Below are positions 8,659 to 17,904 of a DNA stretch of 64,000 bases, one piece after another. The stretch lies in the NCBI RefSeq assembly GCF_036336025.1, contig NZ_JAYKKE010000002.1, positions 124,001-188,000 on the forward strand, read 5' to 3'. The DNA comes from Stomatohabitans albus. GTDB taxonomy: Bacteria; Actinomycetota; Nitriliruptoria; Euzebyales; Euzebyaceae. Below the pieces are notes generated by a model that was given only the letters and a program-made list of their open reading frames with translations, did not search any database and had not been told where the DNA came from. Position numbers and translations under genes: made by a program. How positions within the stretch are numbered: the first letter of the stretch is position 1; every line of letters begins with the position of its first letter.

Positions 8659-10296
8659 TTATTCCTTGGCAGCTGTGGCAATCTTCCACGTGAGATACCC
8701 ACCATCTAGGTTAACTACTTGGTGTCCCAGTTGAGTTAACAGTCGGGCTGCCGTGTGGCCACGTTGACCAACCTGGCAGTGGACAATCACCGAGTCTGGC
8801 AGTTCTTGATGGCGTTCACGTAAAGCATTGAGGGGCACATTAATCGCACCTGGAATTGACCCGCTGGCAAATTCCTCAGGGTCACGCACATCCACGAGCA
8901 CCGAACCCTCGGCCATCGCGGCTTCTAGTTCGTGCCATTGGATACTGGTCGTCATCCCAGCAGCCAGATTGTCTGCGATATAGCCCAACATATTGACCGC
9001 ATCCTTAGCACTGCCAAATGCGGGGGCGTACGCAAGTTCAATATCGATGAGTTCACTGGCACGAAGACCGCCACGGATAGCGGTTGCAATCACATCGATG
9101 CGTGTGTCAACCCCCTTGGTACCAACACCTTGGGCACCCAATATGGCGTCCGTCTGGGCATCAATAACCAGTTTGAGGTGCATTTGGGCTGCGCCGGGGT
9201 AGTAGCCGGCGTGGTCCCCAGGGTGGGTGTGAATCACACGAATCTGGCGCCCTTCGGCACGTGCCCGTGTCTCCGTCCAGCCGGTCGCCACAGCCATGAG
9301 TCCAAAAACACCCAAAATAGCGGTACCCAACACCGGATTTGACGGCACCGAATTGCCCATGATGGCATCGGCAATCATGCGGCCATCACGGTTTGCCCGC
9401 TGGGCAAGGGTCACAAATCGGAGGGAATCATCAACGTGATCTCGCTTTGCCGTTGCATCCCCAGCAGCAAAAATATGAGGATCGCTGGTGCGAAGGTCAT
9501 CGTCGACCACGATAAGCCCGCGATCGGTAACGGTTAAGCCGGCCTGGACAGCCAAATCAGAGTCGGGGCGAACCCCAACGCCGGCAACAACCAAGTCAGC
9601 ATCCAATGCGCGCCCATCAGTCAGGAGCACGTGGGTGTTAGTCAGTGATGACGCCCCAGAACCTGTGATCACCTTTACGCCGTTAGCTTCAAGATGGGCT
9701 TGTACATAGGCAGCCATCTCGGGGTCAAAAGGAGGGAGGATTTGCTGGGCTAATTCCACCACCGTGGTATCAATCCCGCGATGGGCGAGGTTTTCAGCCA
9801 TTTCAAGGCCGATAAAGCCACCACCGAGCACAACCGCGTGGCGTGGTTGCTCGGCCACTTTGGCAACAATCTTGTCCATGTCAGACACATTGCGTAAGGT
9901 GAGGGCGCGCTCAATCCCTGGCAAGGGCGGCACAAAGGGTGTTGCGCCGGTGGCAATGACTAAGTTGTCATAGGCCAAGGTTTCACTTGCCCCGCCGGGG
10001 GTTACTACCCGTACGGTTTGTTCGTCACGTTGAATCGCAGTGACACGCGTGCCGGTGCGAACATCGAGATTGAACCGCTTATGCAGCCCCTCGGGGGTTT
10101 GCAATAATAAGGCATCGCGTTCTTCGATGACCCCGCCAACGTGATAGGGAAGTCCACAGTTAGCAAAGGAAACATGCTCACCTTGCTCTAAAACAATGAT
10201 GTTTGCTTGTTCATCGAGACGACGAAGGCGAGTAGCTGCCGACATCCCTGCCGCGACACCACCGATAATAATTGTGGTTTGTGCAATGTCTGTCAC
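8659..10296 (-). CDS. CoA-disulfide reductase fused to rhodanese
   Basis: A 545-residue FAD enzyme starting at GTG 10296. The N-terminal pyridine nucleotide-disulfide oxidoreductase part has the FAD motif IIIGGVAAGMSAATRLRR and the CoADR active-site cysteine C47 in NCGLPYHVGG. The last roughly 100 residues form a rhodanese domain with C507 in VHCQVGQRGHTA. Such fusions (CoADR-Rhd) reduce CoA disulfides, CoA persulfide or polysulfide, and handle reactive sulfur. It lies between a small Cys-rich gene (stop 10299) and the cstR-like gene, in one operon. The context fits persulfide detoxification. Confidence 0.93.
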   Translation of the reverse strand: MTDIAQTTIIIGGVAAGMSAATRLRRLDEQANIIVLEQGEHVSFANCGLPYHVGGVIEERDALLLQTPEGLHKRFNLDVRTGTRVTAIQRDEQTVRVVTPGGASETLAYDNLVIATGATPFVPPLPGIERALTLRNVSDMDKIVAKVAEQPRHAVVLGGGFIGLEMAENLAHRGIDTTVVELAQQILPPFDPEMAAYVQAHLEANGVKVITGSGASSLTNTHVLLTDGRALDADLVVAGVGVRPDSDLAVQAGLTVTDRGLIVVDDDLRTSDPHIFAAGDATAKRDHVDDSLRFVTLAQRANRDGRMIADAIMGNSVPSNPVLGTAILGVFGLMAVATGWTETRARAEGRQIRVIHTHPGDHAGYYPGAAQMHLKLVIDAQTDAILGAQGVGTKGVDTRIDVIATAIRGGLRASELIDIELAYAPAFGSAKDAVNMLGYIADNLAAGMTTSIQWHELEAAMAEGSVLVDVRDPEEFASGSIPGAINVPLNALRERHQELPDSVIVHCQVGQRGHTAARLLTQLGHQVVNLDGGYLTWKIATAAKE

Positions 10297-10298
10297 TG

Positions 10299-10463
10299 TT
10301 ATCGCCCAAGTAGACGGCTAAAGAGGCCCTCGGGTTTGCGGTCTTGTGGTTTGCAGGTACACCACTGGTTACGAGGCACACTGGCTTTTACCTGGTCAAT
10401 ATGTTGTCCACAGCCAGTCCACGTTGTCTTTTTGCATGTCGCGCATGTTGCTGGTCGGCACAT
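10299..10463 (-). CDS. Small Cys-rich (zinc-ribbon-like) protein, operon leader gene
   Basis: A 54-residue protein from ATG 10463 with AAAGGGG a suitable distance upstream. The open frame extends further 5', but that stretch covers the promoter and operator, so the short start is right. It has C-x4-C-x2-C (MCRPATCATC), KKTTWTGCGQHI and QWCTC, and ends in FSRLLGR. It is paralogous to the 54-residue protein at 8046-8210. The cysteines suggest zinc or sulfur binding. As first gene of the CstR-type operon it is predicted to be induced by sulfane sulfur. The function is unknown. Confidence 0.8.
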   Translation of the reverse strand: MCRPATCATCKKTTWTGCGQHIDQVKASVPRNQWCTCKPQDRKPEGLFSRLLGR

Positions 10464-10497
10464 GAGAAGCAGCCCCTTTGTAAGTAGATTGCACAAC

Positions 10498-10525
10498 AGC
10501 ATATACCCCAGGGGGTATAGTGCAA
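10498..10525 (-). promoter_or_regulatory. Promoter with CsoR/CstR-type operator
   Basis: On the minus strand a -35 TTGCAC (10520-10525) and -10 TATGCT (10498-10503) are separated by 16 bp. The spacer holds a perfect inverted repeat TATACCCC-AG-GGGGTATA (10502-10519). C-rich/G-rich palindromes of this form are the known operators of CsoR and CstR proteins. It lies about 35 bp upstream of the small Cys-rich gene and should control that gene, the CoA-disulfide reductase/rhodanese gene and the repressor itself. Confidence 0.85.
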
Positions 10526-10596
10526 TGGAAAAGACACCGGGATGGCTCCCGATGTTTGATGCGTGGTGTTGGGGTGTGGCCAGACCACAAACGAGA

Positions 10597-11946
10597 TTAG
10601 AGCACCATGGCGGCAACCCAACCGGCAACCAAAAGCGGCAAGTTAAAGTGCAAGAAGGTTGGAATGACGGTGTCTTTGATGTGGTCGTGCTGCCCATCCA
10701 TATTTAACCCTGCCGTAGGGCCTAAGGTTGAATCTGATGCAGGGCTACCCGCATCACCAAGCGCACCGGCAGTGCCGATGATGGCGACGGTGGCGAGAGG
10801 ACTGAATCCCAAACTGATACATAAGGGCACATAGATTGCCGCAATAATTGGTAGTGTCGAAAACGATGAACCGATACCCATAGTGATGACCAGTCCGACC
10901 ACGAGCATGGCCAAAGCGGCAATAGCGGTGTTATTACCAAAGAGGTTGGTCACTGTCTCAACGAGAGGCTCAATATGCCCCGTATCTTTCATCACTTGCG
11001 CGAAGCCTTGGGCGGTAATCATGATGAACCCGATACCGGCCATCATGGTGAGCCCACGATTGAAGACGCGGTCCATCTCTTTCCAATGGATCACTTGGCC
11101 AATCACAAACACGATGAACCCAAGTAGAGCCCCCACGAGCATGGAATCCGTCATCAACTGCACGGCGAACGCCACGACGATGGCGATTCCAGCAACAATC
11201 CCGTTCATAGGGCGGTAGGCTTCTGCTGCGGCGTGCTCCTCAACGTCTTGTTCAGACGGGTTAGTCGCCATATCACGATAGGTTCGTGGCTTCCGATACG
11301 AGACCAACAAGGCAATCACCAAGCCGCCCATCATGCCGAGGGCCGGAATGGCCATTGCCCCCATGACGTTGACCCCTTCGGTATTAAGCCCCGAGGATTG
11401 GATATTGGACAACAAGATTTCGTTTAAGAAGATGTTGCCAAACCCAATGGGTAAGAACATATAGGTGGTGACGAGACCAAACGTCATCGCGCAAGCCATA
11501 GCACGACGGTCAATGCCCAGTCGGGTTGCGAGACCGAGCAGGGGGGGAACCAAAATAGGGATAAACGCTATGTGAATAGGGATAAGGTTCTGGCTGAGTA
11601 TGGCCATCACAACCAACGCCCCCAAAATACCGCGACGGACAACGGTTTCCACACGATCAGCGTGGCGTTCTTCTGCTTGGTCTAAACGTGAAATGATCGT
11701 ATTTGCGAAGACACGGGGAACACCTGAATGGGCGATCGCTGCAGCAAAGGACCCTAAGAGCACATAGCTCAATGCGATACCGGCACCGCCTTTCATCCCT
11801 TCACTAAAACTTTCCAGCGTGGCCTCAACCCCAAGACCAGCAGATAACCCACCGATAATGGCACCAAAGAGCAAAGCCAGCACGACATGCATACGCAACA
11901 TGGCCAAGATCAGCATGACAAGGACAGCTAATAAAACGGCATTCAT
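10597..11946 (-). CDS. Na+/H+ antiporter family membrane protein
   Basis: A 449-residue polytopic membrane protein starting at ATG 11946 (MNAVLLAVLVMLILAML), with GAAGGG upstream. The longer open frame adds a polar stretch that breaks the membrane pattern. About eleven hydrophobic helices are present. Internal features such as GALGDAGSPASDSTLGPTAG near the C-terminus and GLVTTYMFLPIGFGNIFLNE are typical of the YuiF/NhaC-like Na+/H+ antiporter family. The substrate is inferred from family only. Its stop is upstream of the CstR-type promoter, so it is a separate unit. It is divergent from the esterase-like gene. Confidence 0.82.
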   Translation of the reverse strand: MNAVLLAVLVMLILAMLRMHVVLALLFGAIIGGLSAGLGVEATLESFSEGMKGGAGIALSYVLLGSFAAAIAHSGVPRVFANTIISRLDQAEERHADRVETVVRRGILGALVVMAILSQNLIPIHIAFIPILVPPLLGLATRLGIDRRAMACAMTFGLVTTYMFLPIGFGNIFLNEILLSNIQSSGLNTEGVNVMGAMAIPALGMMGGLVIALLVSYRKPRTYRDMATNPSEQDVEEHAAAEAYRPMNGIVAGIAIVVAFAVQLMTDSMLVGALLGFIVFVIGQVIHWKEMDRVFNRGLTMMAGIGFIMITAQGFAQVMKDTGHIEPLVETVTNLFGNNTAIAALAMLVVGLVITMGIGSSFSTLPIIAAIYVPLCISLGFSPLATVAIIGTAGALGDAGSPASDSTLGPTAGLNMDGQHDHIKDTVIPTFLHFNLPLLVAGWVAAMVL

Positions 11947-12080
11947 TCGTATGCAGAACCCTTCAGTTCGATTAAAAAAACGTATGCTACCGGCCTCAGA
12001 ACACTTCGCGGAAAACAAGTTGGGCTATTTTCATCTTGGGCTTCGAGTGAAGACCGATTCCTCGCTTAGTATGGCCCCCT

Positions 12081-12992
12081 ATGGCACACGACCTCACCAC
12101 GTTGACATTGGATCCAGACCCCGATACCGCTCGCCGTATGTATCTGAATGCCATTTTGGAGCGCCTGAATGATGCGCAGGTACCACAACGGCAAACCAGT
12201 CGAGAAGAAGTGAATATCAATGGCACGTGGCTGCGTATTCATCGCCCACGCACAAACGCCTTTGGCGACCCCCCTGGTGTTGTCATCTTTGTTCGTGGTG
12301 GTTATGGCCAACTTGGCAATGGTGATACGCACGATGCACTGGCCAAACGGTACTGTGATTTGCCCGCCGTGGTGATGAGCGTTGACATCCTCAATGACCA
12401 GGCAACCTTTGAAGCCAATGTGCAAGCGGTATTAACGGCTGTACGCCATGCGGATAATGCACCGCTGATTCGTACCACACTGAGTACCCAAGTGGCTTTT
12501 GTTGGGATTGATGTGGGTGCGTCCCTTGCCCTTGAAGCCGCAAACCGATTGGCTGCGTCCCCGACCCTTGACGGGGAACTCGCCCAACCATGGACCGTGA
12601 AAGGGGTTCATCTCTTTGACCCGATCACTGAACCTGCAATGGTTGACATTTCCCTCGATGGGGGGCTAGTTCACGGCAACGACATTGCCCGTCTCGTCAG
12701 CGCGTGGCCAGCCCTAGCCGATGCAAAAGCCGCGCTCGACGAGATGCATACGTTGGCGTTTCCAGTCCTCGTATCGGCATCCGCTCGCCACCCTGGGGCT
12801 GATGCCAGTGAAGACGTCTTTACCCGTCTCGTCGCCATTGATGACCATAACGTGTTGGGTATCAGTGTGAATATTGACGGGGCTGAATCGGTCTTGGCTA
12901 CCAAGGATCATCCGATTATCGAAGGCGCGATTGCCGGACTTGTCCATGCCTTCGGGGCGATGGTCAACCTACCTACCGATACGGTGCGCTAA
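12081..12992 (+). CDS. Esterase-like alpha/beta-hydrolase, catalytic residues missing
   Basis: A 303-residue protein with the layout of the hormone-sensitive-lipase-like hydrolases: VVIFVRGGYGQLGNGDTHD (about residues 67-85) matches the HGGG oxyanion region, and VAFVGIDVGASLALEAANR (138-156) matches the GDSAGG nucleophile elbow. The histidine of HGG is replaced by Arg72, and the nucleophile serine is absent (GIDVG, 142-146). A canonical late DxH is not evident. It is therefore probably a pseudo-enzyme with a binding role, or uses another mechanism. It stands directly upstream of tyrS with about 60 bp between. Homology is clear in pattern only. Confidence 0.6.
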   Translation: MAHDLTTLTLDPDPDTARRMYLNAILERLNDAQVPQRQTSREEVNINGTWLRIHRPRTNAFGDPPGVVIFVRGGYGQLGNGDTHDALAKRYCDLPAVVMSVDILNDQATFEANVQAVLTAVRHADNAPLIRTTLSTQVAFVGIDVGASLALEAANRLAASPTLDGELAQPWTVKGVHLFDPITEPAMVDISLDGGLVHGNDIARLVSAWPALADAKAALDEMHTLAFPVLVSASARHPGADASEDVFTRLVAIDDHNVLGISVNIDGAESVLATKDHPIIEGAIAGLVHAFGAMVNLPTDTVR

Positions 12993-13053
12993 GTCGTTTA
13001 TCCTGCACTGTGATTACTTCACGGTCACACCCGCCTATCTCTATTGAGGAATT

Positions 13054-14349
13054 ATGTCAACGCTCAATGCCTTTGATGTTCTTACCGCCCGCGGTCTTGT
13101 GTATGACTGCACCGATGAAGCGGGCCTACGTGATGCCTTCGCAGCGGGGCCGGTGACGTTCTATGTGGGGTTTGACCCGACAGCCGATAGCCTCCATGCC
13201 GGGAACCTGGTGGGGATCATGGCAATGGCGCACCTCCAACGCCTCGGTCACCGTGCCATCGCCCTGGCGGGAGGGGCAACCGGGCGTGTCGGTGACCCGT
13301 CAGGTCGTGACGTTGAACGCCAACTGCTTGATGAAGCGACCCTTGAACGCAACTTGGCGGCTATTCGTACCCAGCTCGCGTTCTTCCTCGATTTTTCAAC
13401 GCCTGAACGTGGGTTACTTGTCGACAACTACGACTGGATGCGGTCATTCTCCTTTATGGATGCGCTCCGAGTCATTGGTCCGCATTTCAGCGTTAATCAG
13501 ATGATTAGCCGAGAGAGTGTACGTAAACGTCTTGAAACGCGTGAGCAGGGTCTGACCTACACGGAGTTCAGCTACCAGCTCCTTCAAGCCTGGGATTTTT
13601 GGCATCTCTATAAACACGAAGGTGCTCGCCTCCAAGGTGGTGGCAGTGATCAGTGGGGCAATATCACGGCCGGAACGGACCTTATTGGGAAGATGGCTGG
13701 TCCTGACCATCCCAAGGCATTCGGGCTCACCTGGCCGCTCCTGACGACCGCCGCTGGTGTGAAATTCGGTAAAAGTGCTGGCAACGCGGTCTGGCTAGAC
13801 CGTGAAAAGACCAGCCCCTACGGGTACTACCAGTTCTGGATCAATGCGGCTGATGCCGATGTCGAACGCTTCTTAAAGATCTTTACCTTCCTCGAACTCG
13901 ATGAAATTGACGAGATTGTGGCTAAGCACGGTGAAGCGCCACATCTACGAGAGGGGCAGAAACGATTGGCTGCAGAAGCTACCCGTATTGTGCACGGTGA
14001 AGACGGATTGACTTCTGCGATAAAAACCACAGAGGTGCTGTTTGGGGCCGAACCCTTTACCGACCTGCCGGCTGCGATCGTGCGTGAAGCTTTTGCAGAA
14101 GCACCCACGGTTGAGGTTTCTTCTGACGTACTTGCCGGTGAAACACCTATCTCTAAGTTCCTCGTTGAAGCCGGAGCATGCGCGAGCCAATCAGAGGCAA
14201 AACGACTCATTGGCCAAGGAGCAGTTCGCCTCAATAACCGCGTGGTTACCCAAGCTGACCGGCCGGTAGATACCGATGATGTAACCGCAGATGCCATCAT
14301 CATTATCCGGGTTGGGAAGAAACGGCATTTCTTAGCCACGCTGGTGTGA
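13054..14349 (+). CDS. tyrS: Tyrosyl-tRNA synthetase
   Basis: Charges tRNA-Tyr with tyrosine. It has 431 residues, the normal length. The class I signatures are the HIGH-like HAGN (48-51) and the KMSKS-like KFGKS (237-241). The tyrosine-binding region GGSDQWGNITAG is present. A C-terminal S4 RNA-binding domain (from about ISKFLVEAGACASQSEAKRL) completes it. The start is ATG 13054 with GAGGA just upstream. No T-box leader was seen in the short 5' region. ribE follows 42 bp downstream in the same direction. Confidence 0.97.
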   Translation: MSTLNAFDVLTARGLVYDCTDEAGLRDAFAAGPVTFYVGFDPTADSLHAGNLVGIMAMAHLQRLGHRAIALAGGATGRVGDPSGRDVERQLLDEATLERNLAAIRTQLAFFLDFSTPERGLLVDNYDWMRSFSFMDALRVIGPHFSVNQMISRESVRKRLETREQGLTYTEFSYQLLQAWDFWHLYKHEGARLQGGGSDQWGNITAGTDLIGKMAGPDHPKAFGLTWPLLTTAAGVKFGKSAGNAVWLDREKTSPYGYYQFWINAADADVERFLKIFTFLELDEIDEIVAKHGEAPHLREGQKRLAAEATRIVHGEDGLTSAIKTTEVLFGAEPFTDLPAAIVREAFAEAPTVEVSSDVLAGETPISKFLVEAGACASQSEAKRLIGQGAVRLNNRVVTQADRPVDTDDVTADAIIIIRVGKKRHFLATLV

Positions 14350-14391
14350 CTGGAGTAAGGTCCTCCATAAGTCAGTGTCATTGGAGGCGAT

Positions 14392-15000
14392 ATGTTTACC
14401 GGTATTGTCAGTGGAATGGCGACGGTACAGCACCTTTCAGGTGATGAGTCCCTGTGTACCCTCACCCTTTCTAATGAGGCCATACCCAGTGATGTCACCA
14501 TCGGTGATTCTGTCTGTATCGCTGGATGCTGCCTGACTGTGATTGAACGCACCGATGCCACAGTTTCTTTTGAGGTGATGGGTGAAACGGTAGCCAAAAC
14601 AACGATTGGAGCCTTGCAGCCTGGAGACCGGGTCAATATTGAGTGTTCCCTTCGTCCAACCACACAAATGGGTGGGCATATGGTGAGTGGTCATGTAGAC
14701 GGGATTGGTGAAGTACGTGATATTCGAGAAAATGATGGATGGAAAACGATATTCTTTCGTGTTCCAGACACTATCAAACGTCTCGTAGCACCAAAGGGCT
14801 CTATTACGATCAATGGTACGAGTCTTACGATCATTGATGTTGATGATCAGCCTTCTGGTACGGTCATCAGCATTGGGTTTATTCCCCACACCCTTGCGAC
14901 GACAACCCATGGCCTATTGGCTGTAGGTGACCGAGTCAATATGGAAGCAGACCTGCTTGCCCGGTACATGCTTCGCCTCATTGAGACAAAAGCGGATTAA
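14392..15000 (+). CDS. ribE: Riboflavin synthase alpha chain
   Basis: Makes riboflavin from two molecules of 6,7-dimethyl-8-ribityllumazine. It has 202 residues with the two internally repeated barrels typical of the family: MFTGIVSGMATV at the start, GCCLTV in the first half, GHMVSGHVDGIGEV at the join and GTSLTI in the second. The start ATG 14392 has GGAGG a few bases upstream. The other rib genes are not in the window. I see no FMN riboswitch in the 42-bp gap after tyrS. Confidence 0.96.
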   Translation: MFTGIVSGMATVQHLSGDESLCTLTLSNEAIPSDVTIGDSVCIAGCCLTVIERTDATVSFEVMGETVAKTTIGALQPGDRVNIECSLRPTTQMGGHMVSGHVDGIGEVRDIRENDGWKTIFFRVPDTIKRLVAPKGSITINGTSLTIIDVDDQPSGTVISIGFIPHTLATTTHGLLAVGDRVNMEADLLARYMLRLIETKAD

Positions 15001-15082
15001 CAAATTCTTGATCCAAAGTGACTAAGGGTTACCTAAGTGTGTTTGGCTAAACCTCGGTGGTTTTCCCCACGTAGCCCGTAGC

Positions 15083-17758
15083 ATGGGCGTTTCCACAACA
15101 GAGGAGGCTCCCGTGCACCAAGATTTCTCATCCACGCTGACGGTAGGTAGCCGACGTGTGCGCTACACCGATATCACCAAACTAGGTGTTGACCTAAACC
15201 GATTGCCCTACGCCATTCGAATTCTGCTAGAAAACGTGGCACGTAATCGTGATGGTGAAAATGTGACTGATGCCCATATTCAGGCACTCGCACACTATGA
15301 CGGCACCAAAGTTGGTGAACAGGAAATCTTGTTTACCCCGGCACGGGTGTTACTACAGGACTTTACGGGGGTACCTGCCGTTGTTGACCTTGCGGTGATG
15401 CGTGATGCATTGGCTGCCTTGGGCGGCGACCCACAACGCATTAATCCACTTGTCCCTGTTGACTTGGTGATTGACCACTCCATTCAAGTGGATAAATACG
15501 CGGTGGCCGATGCATTCAAGCTCAATGCGCAGATTGAGTTTAGACGCAATACGGAACGCTATGAATTCTTGCGCTGGGGACAAACGGCGTTTAATAACTT
15601 TTCAGTGGTGCCACCGAATACGGGCATTGTGCACCAAGTGAACTTGGAATTCCTTGGACAAGTGGTCTTTGATGCAACCGACCAAATCTATCCTGACACG
15701 TTGGTTGGCACTGATAGTCATACCCCGATGATTAATGGGCTCGGGGTTGTTGGGTGGGGTGTTGGCGGCATTGAAGCCGAAGCCGCCATGCTTGGCCAAC
15801 CGATTTCTATGCTGATTCCCGAGGTTATTGGGGTCGAACTCACCGGCGAACTCCCCGACGGGGCGACCGCTACCGACCTAGTGCTGACGGTCACTGAGCT
15901 TTTGCGCCAACGTGGAGTTGTTGGGAAATTCGTGGAGTTCTTTGGAGAAAGTGTGGCCAATGTCCCGGTCTCGAACCGGGCAACCATTGGCAATATGAGT
16001 CCGGAGTTTGGGTCGACGATTTCTATTTTCCCGATAGACGAAAAAACCCTTGATTATTTGCATTTAACTGGGCGAGATGAGGCGCATATCGCCATGGTTG
16101 AAGCCTATGCCAAAGCAAACGGCCTCTGGCATGACCCCGCGGCTCGTCCGGCTTATACCGATACGTTGACCCTTGATTTGTCGACGGTTGTACCCAGTAT
16201 CAGTGGCCCGAAGCTGCCACAACAACGCATTCCACTCGATGAGGCAAAACAAACGATTCACGCGGTTCGAGCTGACTATGAAGCGCAGGACGATTCCAGT
16301 GTGCCGGTTTCACTCAATGGGTCTGGATCGGTAGACCTTGGCCATGGGGATGTGGTGATTGCCGCCATTACGAGTTGTACGAACACATCCAACCCCTCGG
16401 TCATGATGGCTGCCGGGCTTGTGGCGCGCAAAGCTCATGCCCTTGGGTTGACCCGAAAGCCGTGGGTTAAAACCTCTCTCGCACCGGGTTCTAAGGTTGT
16501 GACGGATTATTATCAAAAAGCCGGTTTACTTGATGATTTAAGTGCCATTGGGTTCGACGTGGTGGGGTATGGGTGCACCACGTGTATCGGGAACTCTGGG
16601 CCGTTAGAAGACACCATTTCACAGGCTATTAATGAGCATGATCTTGCGGTGGCCGCGGTCCTGAGTGGGAACCGCAATTTTGAGGGCCGTATCAGTCCCG
16701 ATACCAAGATGAACTTTTTGATGAGTCCACCGCTTGTGGTTGCGTATGCGCTGGCAGGCACGACCGACATTGATTTAACCCGCGATCCAATCGGCCAAGA
16801 CCACGAGGGCAACGACGTGTTCTTGGCAGATGTGTGGCCAACGAATGACGAAATTGAGGCGGTCATCAATACCTCATTAGGGCGTCAACAGTTTATTGAT
16901 ACCTATAACGACGTCTTTACCGGTGATGAAGCCTGGCAAGGGATAACCGTCAGTGGTGGTGATCGGTTCGCCTGGTCCGATGAGTCGACCTATATCGCTA
17001 AACCCACATTCTTTGATGATATGCCCGCCCAACCTGCGCCCTTGGCAGACATCATGGGGGCACGTGTCCTCGTGAAGGTCGGTGATAGCGTCACCACGGA
17101 CCATATCAGCCCTGCAGGGGCCATTGCCCAAGACAGCCCGGCAGGTCAGTGGTTGACGGCGCATGGCGTGGAACGCAAGGACTTCAACTCGTATGGCTCT
17201 CGCCGTGGTAACCATGAGGTTATGATGCGCGGCACCTTCGCTAATATCCGTCTGCGCAATGAGCTCGCACCAGGTACCGAGGGTGGCTTTACGATTCATC
17301 TGCCATCTGGTGAACAAACCACGATTTTTGAGGCATCTGAACGCTATCGAGCTGCACATACCCCGTTGCTTGTAATCGCGGGTGAGCAGTACGGTTCTGG
17401 GTCTAGCCGTGACTGGGCAGCCAAAGGCCCCAACCTCCTTGGGGTGCGTGCAGTGATCGCCAAGAGCTACGAACGTATTCACCGATCAAACCTCATCGGG
17501 ATGGGCATTTTGCCCATGCAATTTAAAGCTGGTGACGACCTGGACACCTTTGGACTTGACGGTACTGAGGTATTTGATTTCACCGGTATTGCCAACCAAG
17601 ATCAGGTTCCAAGTGAACTCTCAGTTCGTGCCACCCAAGCTGACGGCACCGTGGTGACCTTTGTTGTGGACGTACGAATCGACACGCCCAATGAACAAAC
17701 CTATTACCGAAACGGTGGCATTTTACACACCGTTTTGCGGCAGCTAGCAGCCTCCTAA
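15083..17758 (+). CDS. acnA: Aconitate hydratase AcnA
   Basis: Interconverts citrate and isocitrate in the TCA cycle through a [4Fe-4S] cluster. It has 891 residues, usual for the AcnA/IRP1 type. The cluster cysteines lie in [12 protein letters not shown] and [10 protein letters not shown]. Other signatures are [21 protein letters not shown] and the C-terminal swivel domain [12 protein letters not shown]. Enzymes of this type can also bind mRNA when the cluster is lost. It is monocistronic and followed by a hairpin at 17768-17808. It depends on the SUF system encoded about 30 kb away. Confidence 0.97.
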   Translation: MGVSTTEEAPVHQDFSSTLTVGSRRVRYTDITKLGVDLNRLPYAIRILLENVARNRDGENVTDAHIQALAHYDGTKVGEQEILFTPARVLLQDFTGVPAVVDLAVMRDALAALGGDPQRINPLVPVDLVIDHSIQVDKYAVADAFKLNAQIEFRRNTERYEFLRWGQTAFNNFSVVPPNTGIVHQVNLEFLGQVVFDATDQIYPDTLVGTDSHTPMINGLGVVGWGVGGIEAEAAMLGQPISMLIPEVIGVELTGELPDGATATDLVLTVTELLRQRGVVGKFVEFFGESVANVPVSNRATIGNMSPEFGSTISIFPIDEKTLDYLHLTGRDEAHIAMVEAYAKANGLWHDPAARPAYTDTLTLDLSTVVPSISGPKLPQQRIPLDEAKQTIHAVRADYEAQDDSSVPVSLNGSGSVDLGHGDVVIAAITSCTNTSNPSVMMAAGLVARKAHALGLTRKPWVKTSLAPGSKVVTDYYQKAGLLDDLSAIGFDVVGYGCTTCIGNSGPLEDTISQAINEHDLAVAAVLSGNRNFEGRISPDTKMNFLMSPPLVVAYALAGTTDIDLTRDPIGQDHEGNDVFLADVWPTNDEIEAVINTSLGRQQFIDTYNDVFTGDEAWQGITVSGGDRFAWSDESTYIAKPTFFDDMPAQPAPLADIMGARVLVKVGDSVTTDHISPAGAIAQDSPAGQWLTAHGVERKDFNSYGSRRGNHEVMMRGTFANIRLRNELAPGTEGGFTIHLPSGEQTTIFEASERYRAAHTPLLVIAGEQYGSGSSRDWAAKGPNLLGVRAVIAKSYERIHRSNLIGMGILPMQFKAGDDLDTFGLDGTEVFDFTGIANQDQVPSELSVRATQADGTVVTFVVDVRIDTPNEQTYYRNGGILHTVLRQLAAS

Positions 17759-17767
17759 CAACGATCT

Positions 17768-17808
17768 CACACCACCTCAAGACACCCAAGAACCAGCCTG
17801 GTGGTGTG
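17768..17808 (+). terminator. Terminator-like hairpin after acnA
   Basis: Arms CACACCACC (17768-17776) and GGTGGTGTG (17800-17808) enclose a loop of about 23 nt, ten bases after the acnA stop. A T-rich stretch is only weakly present downstream. Confidence 0.5.
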
Positions 17809-17904
17809 TTGGTCTGTGTGGTGACCTGCCATGAGATTGCAGGTTGACCAAAGGTTAATTGTCTTGCCTCAAGACAAGCAATACGGCGAACGAAGATAAC
17901 AATT

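Noticed and set aside
10464-10697. Upstream extension of the small Cys-rich ORF to 132 residues
   Set aside because: It would cover the promoter and operator and overlap the antiporter gene. The short form has a good ribosome site and matches its 54-residue paralogue.
14350-14391. A possible FMN riboswitch before ribE
   Set aside because: The gap is only 42 bp, far too short for the element, and none of its conserved segments are present.
13827-14663. A 278-codon open frame on the minus strand across tyrS and ribE
   Set aside because: It is antisense to two well-defined genes, is rich in Ser, Thr and Arg as shadow frames are, and has no recognisable domain.
15001-15082. A possible DtxR/IdeR iron box upstream of acnA
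   Set aside because: The sequence around 15028-15055 has pieces like TTACCTAA and GGCTAAACC, but not the 19-bp palindrome.
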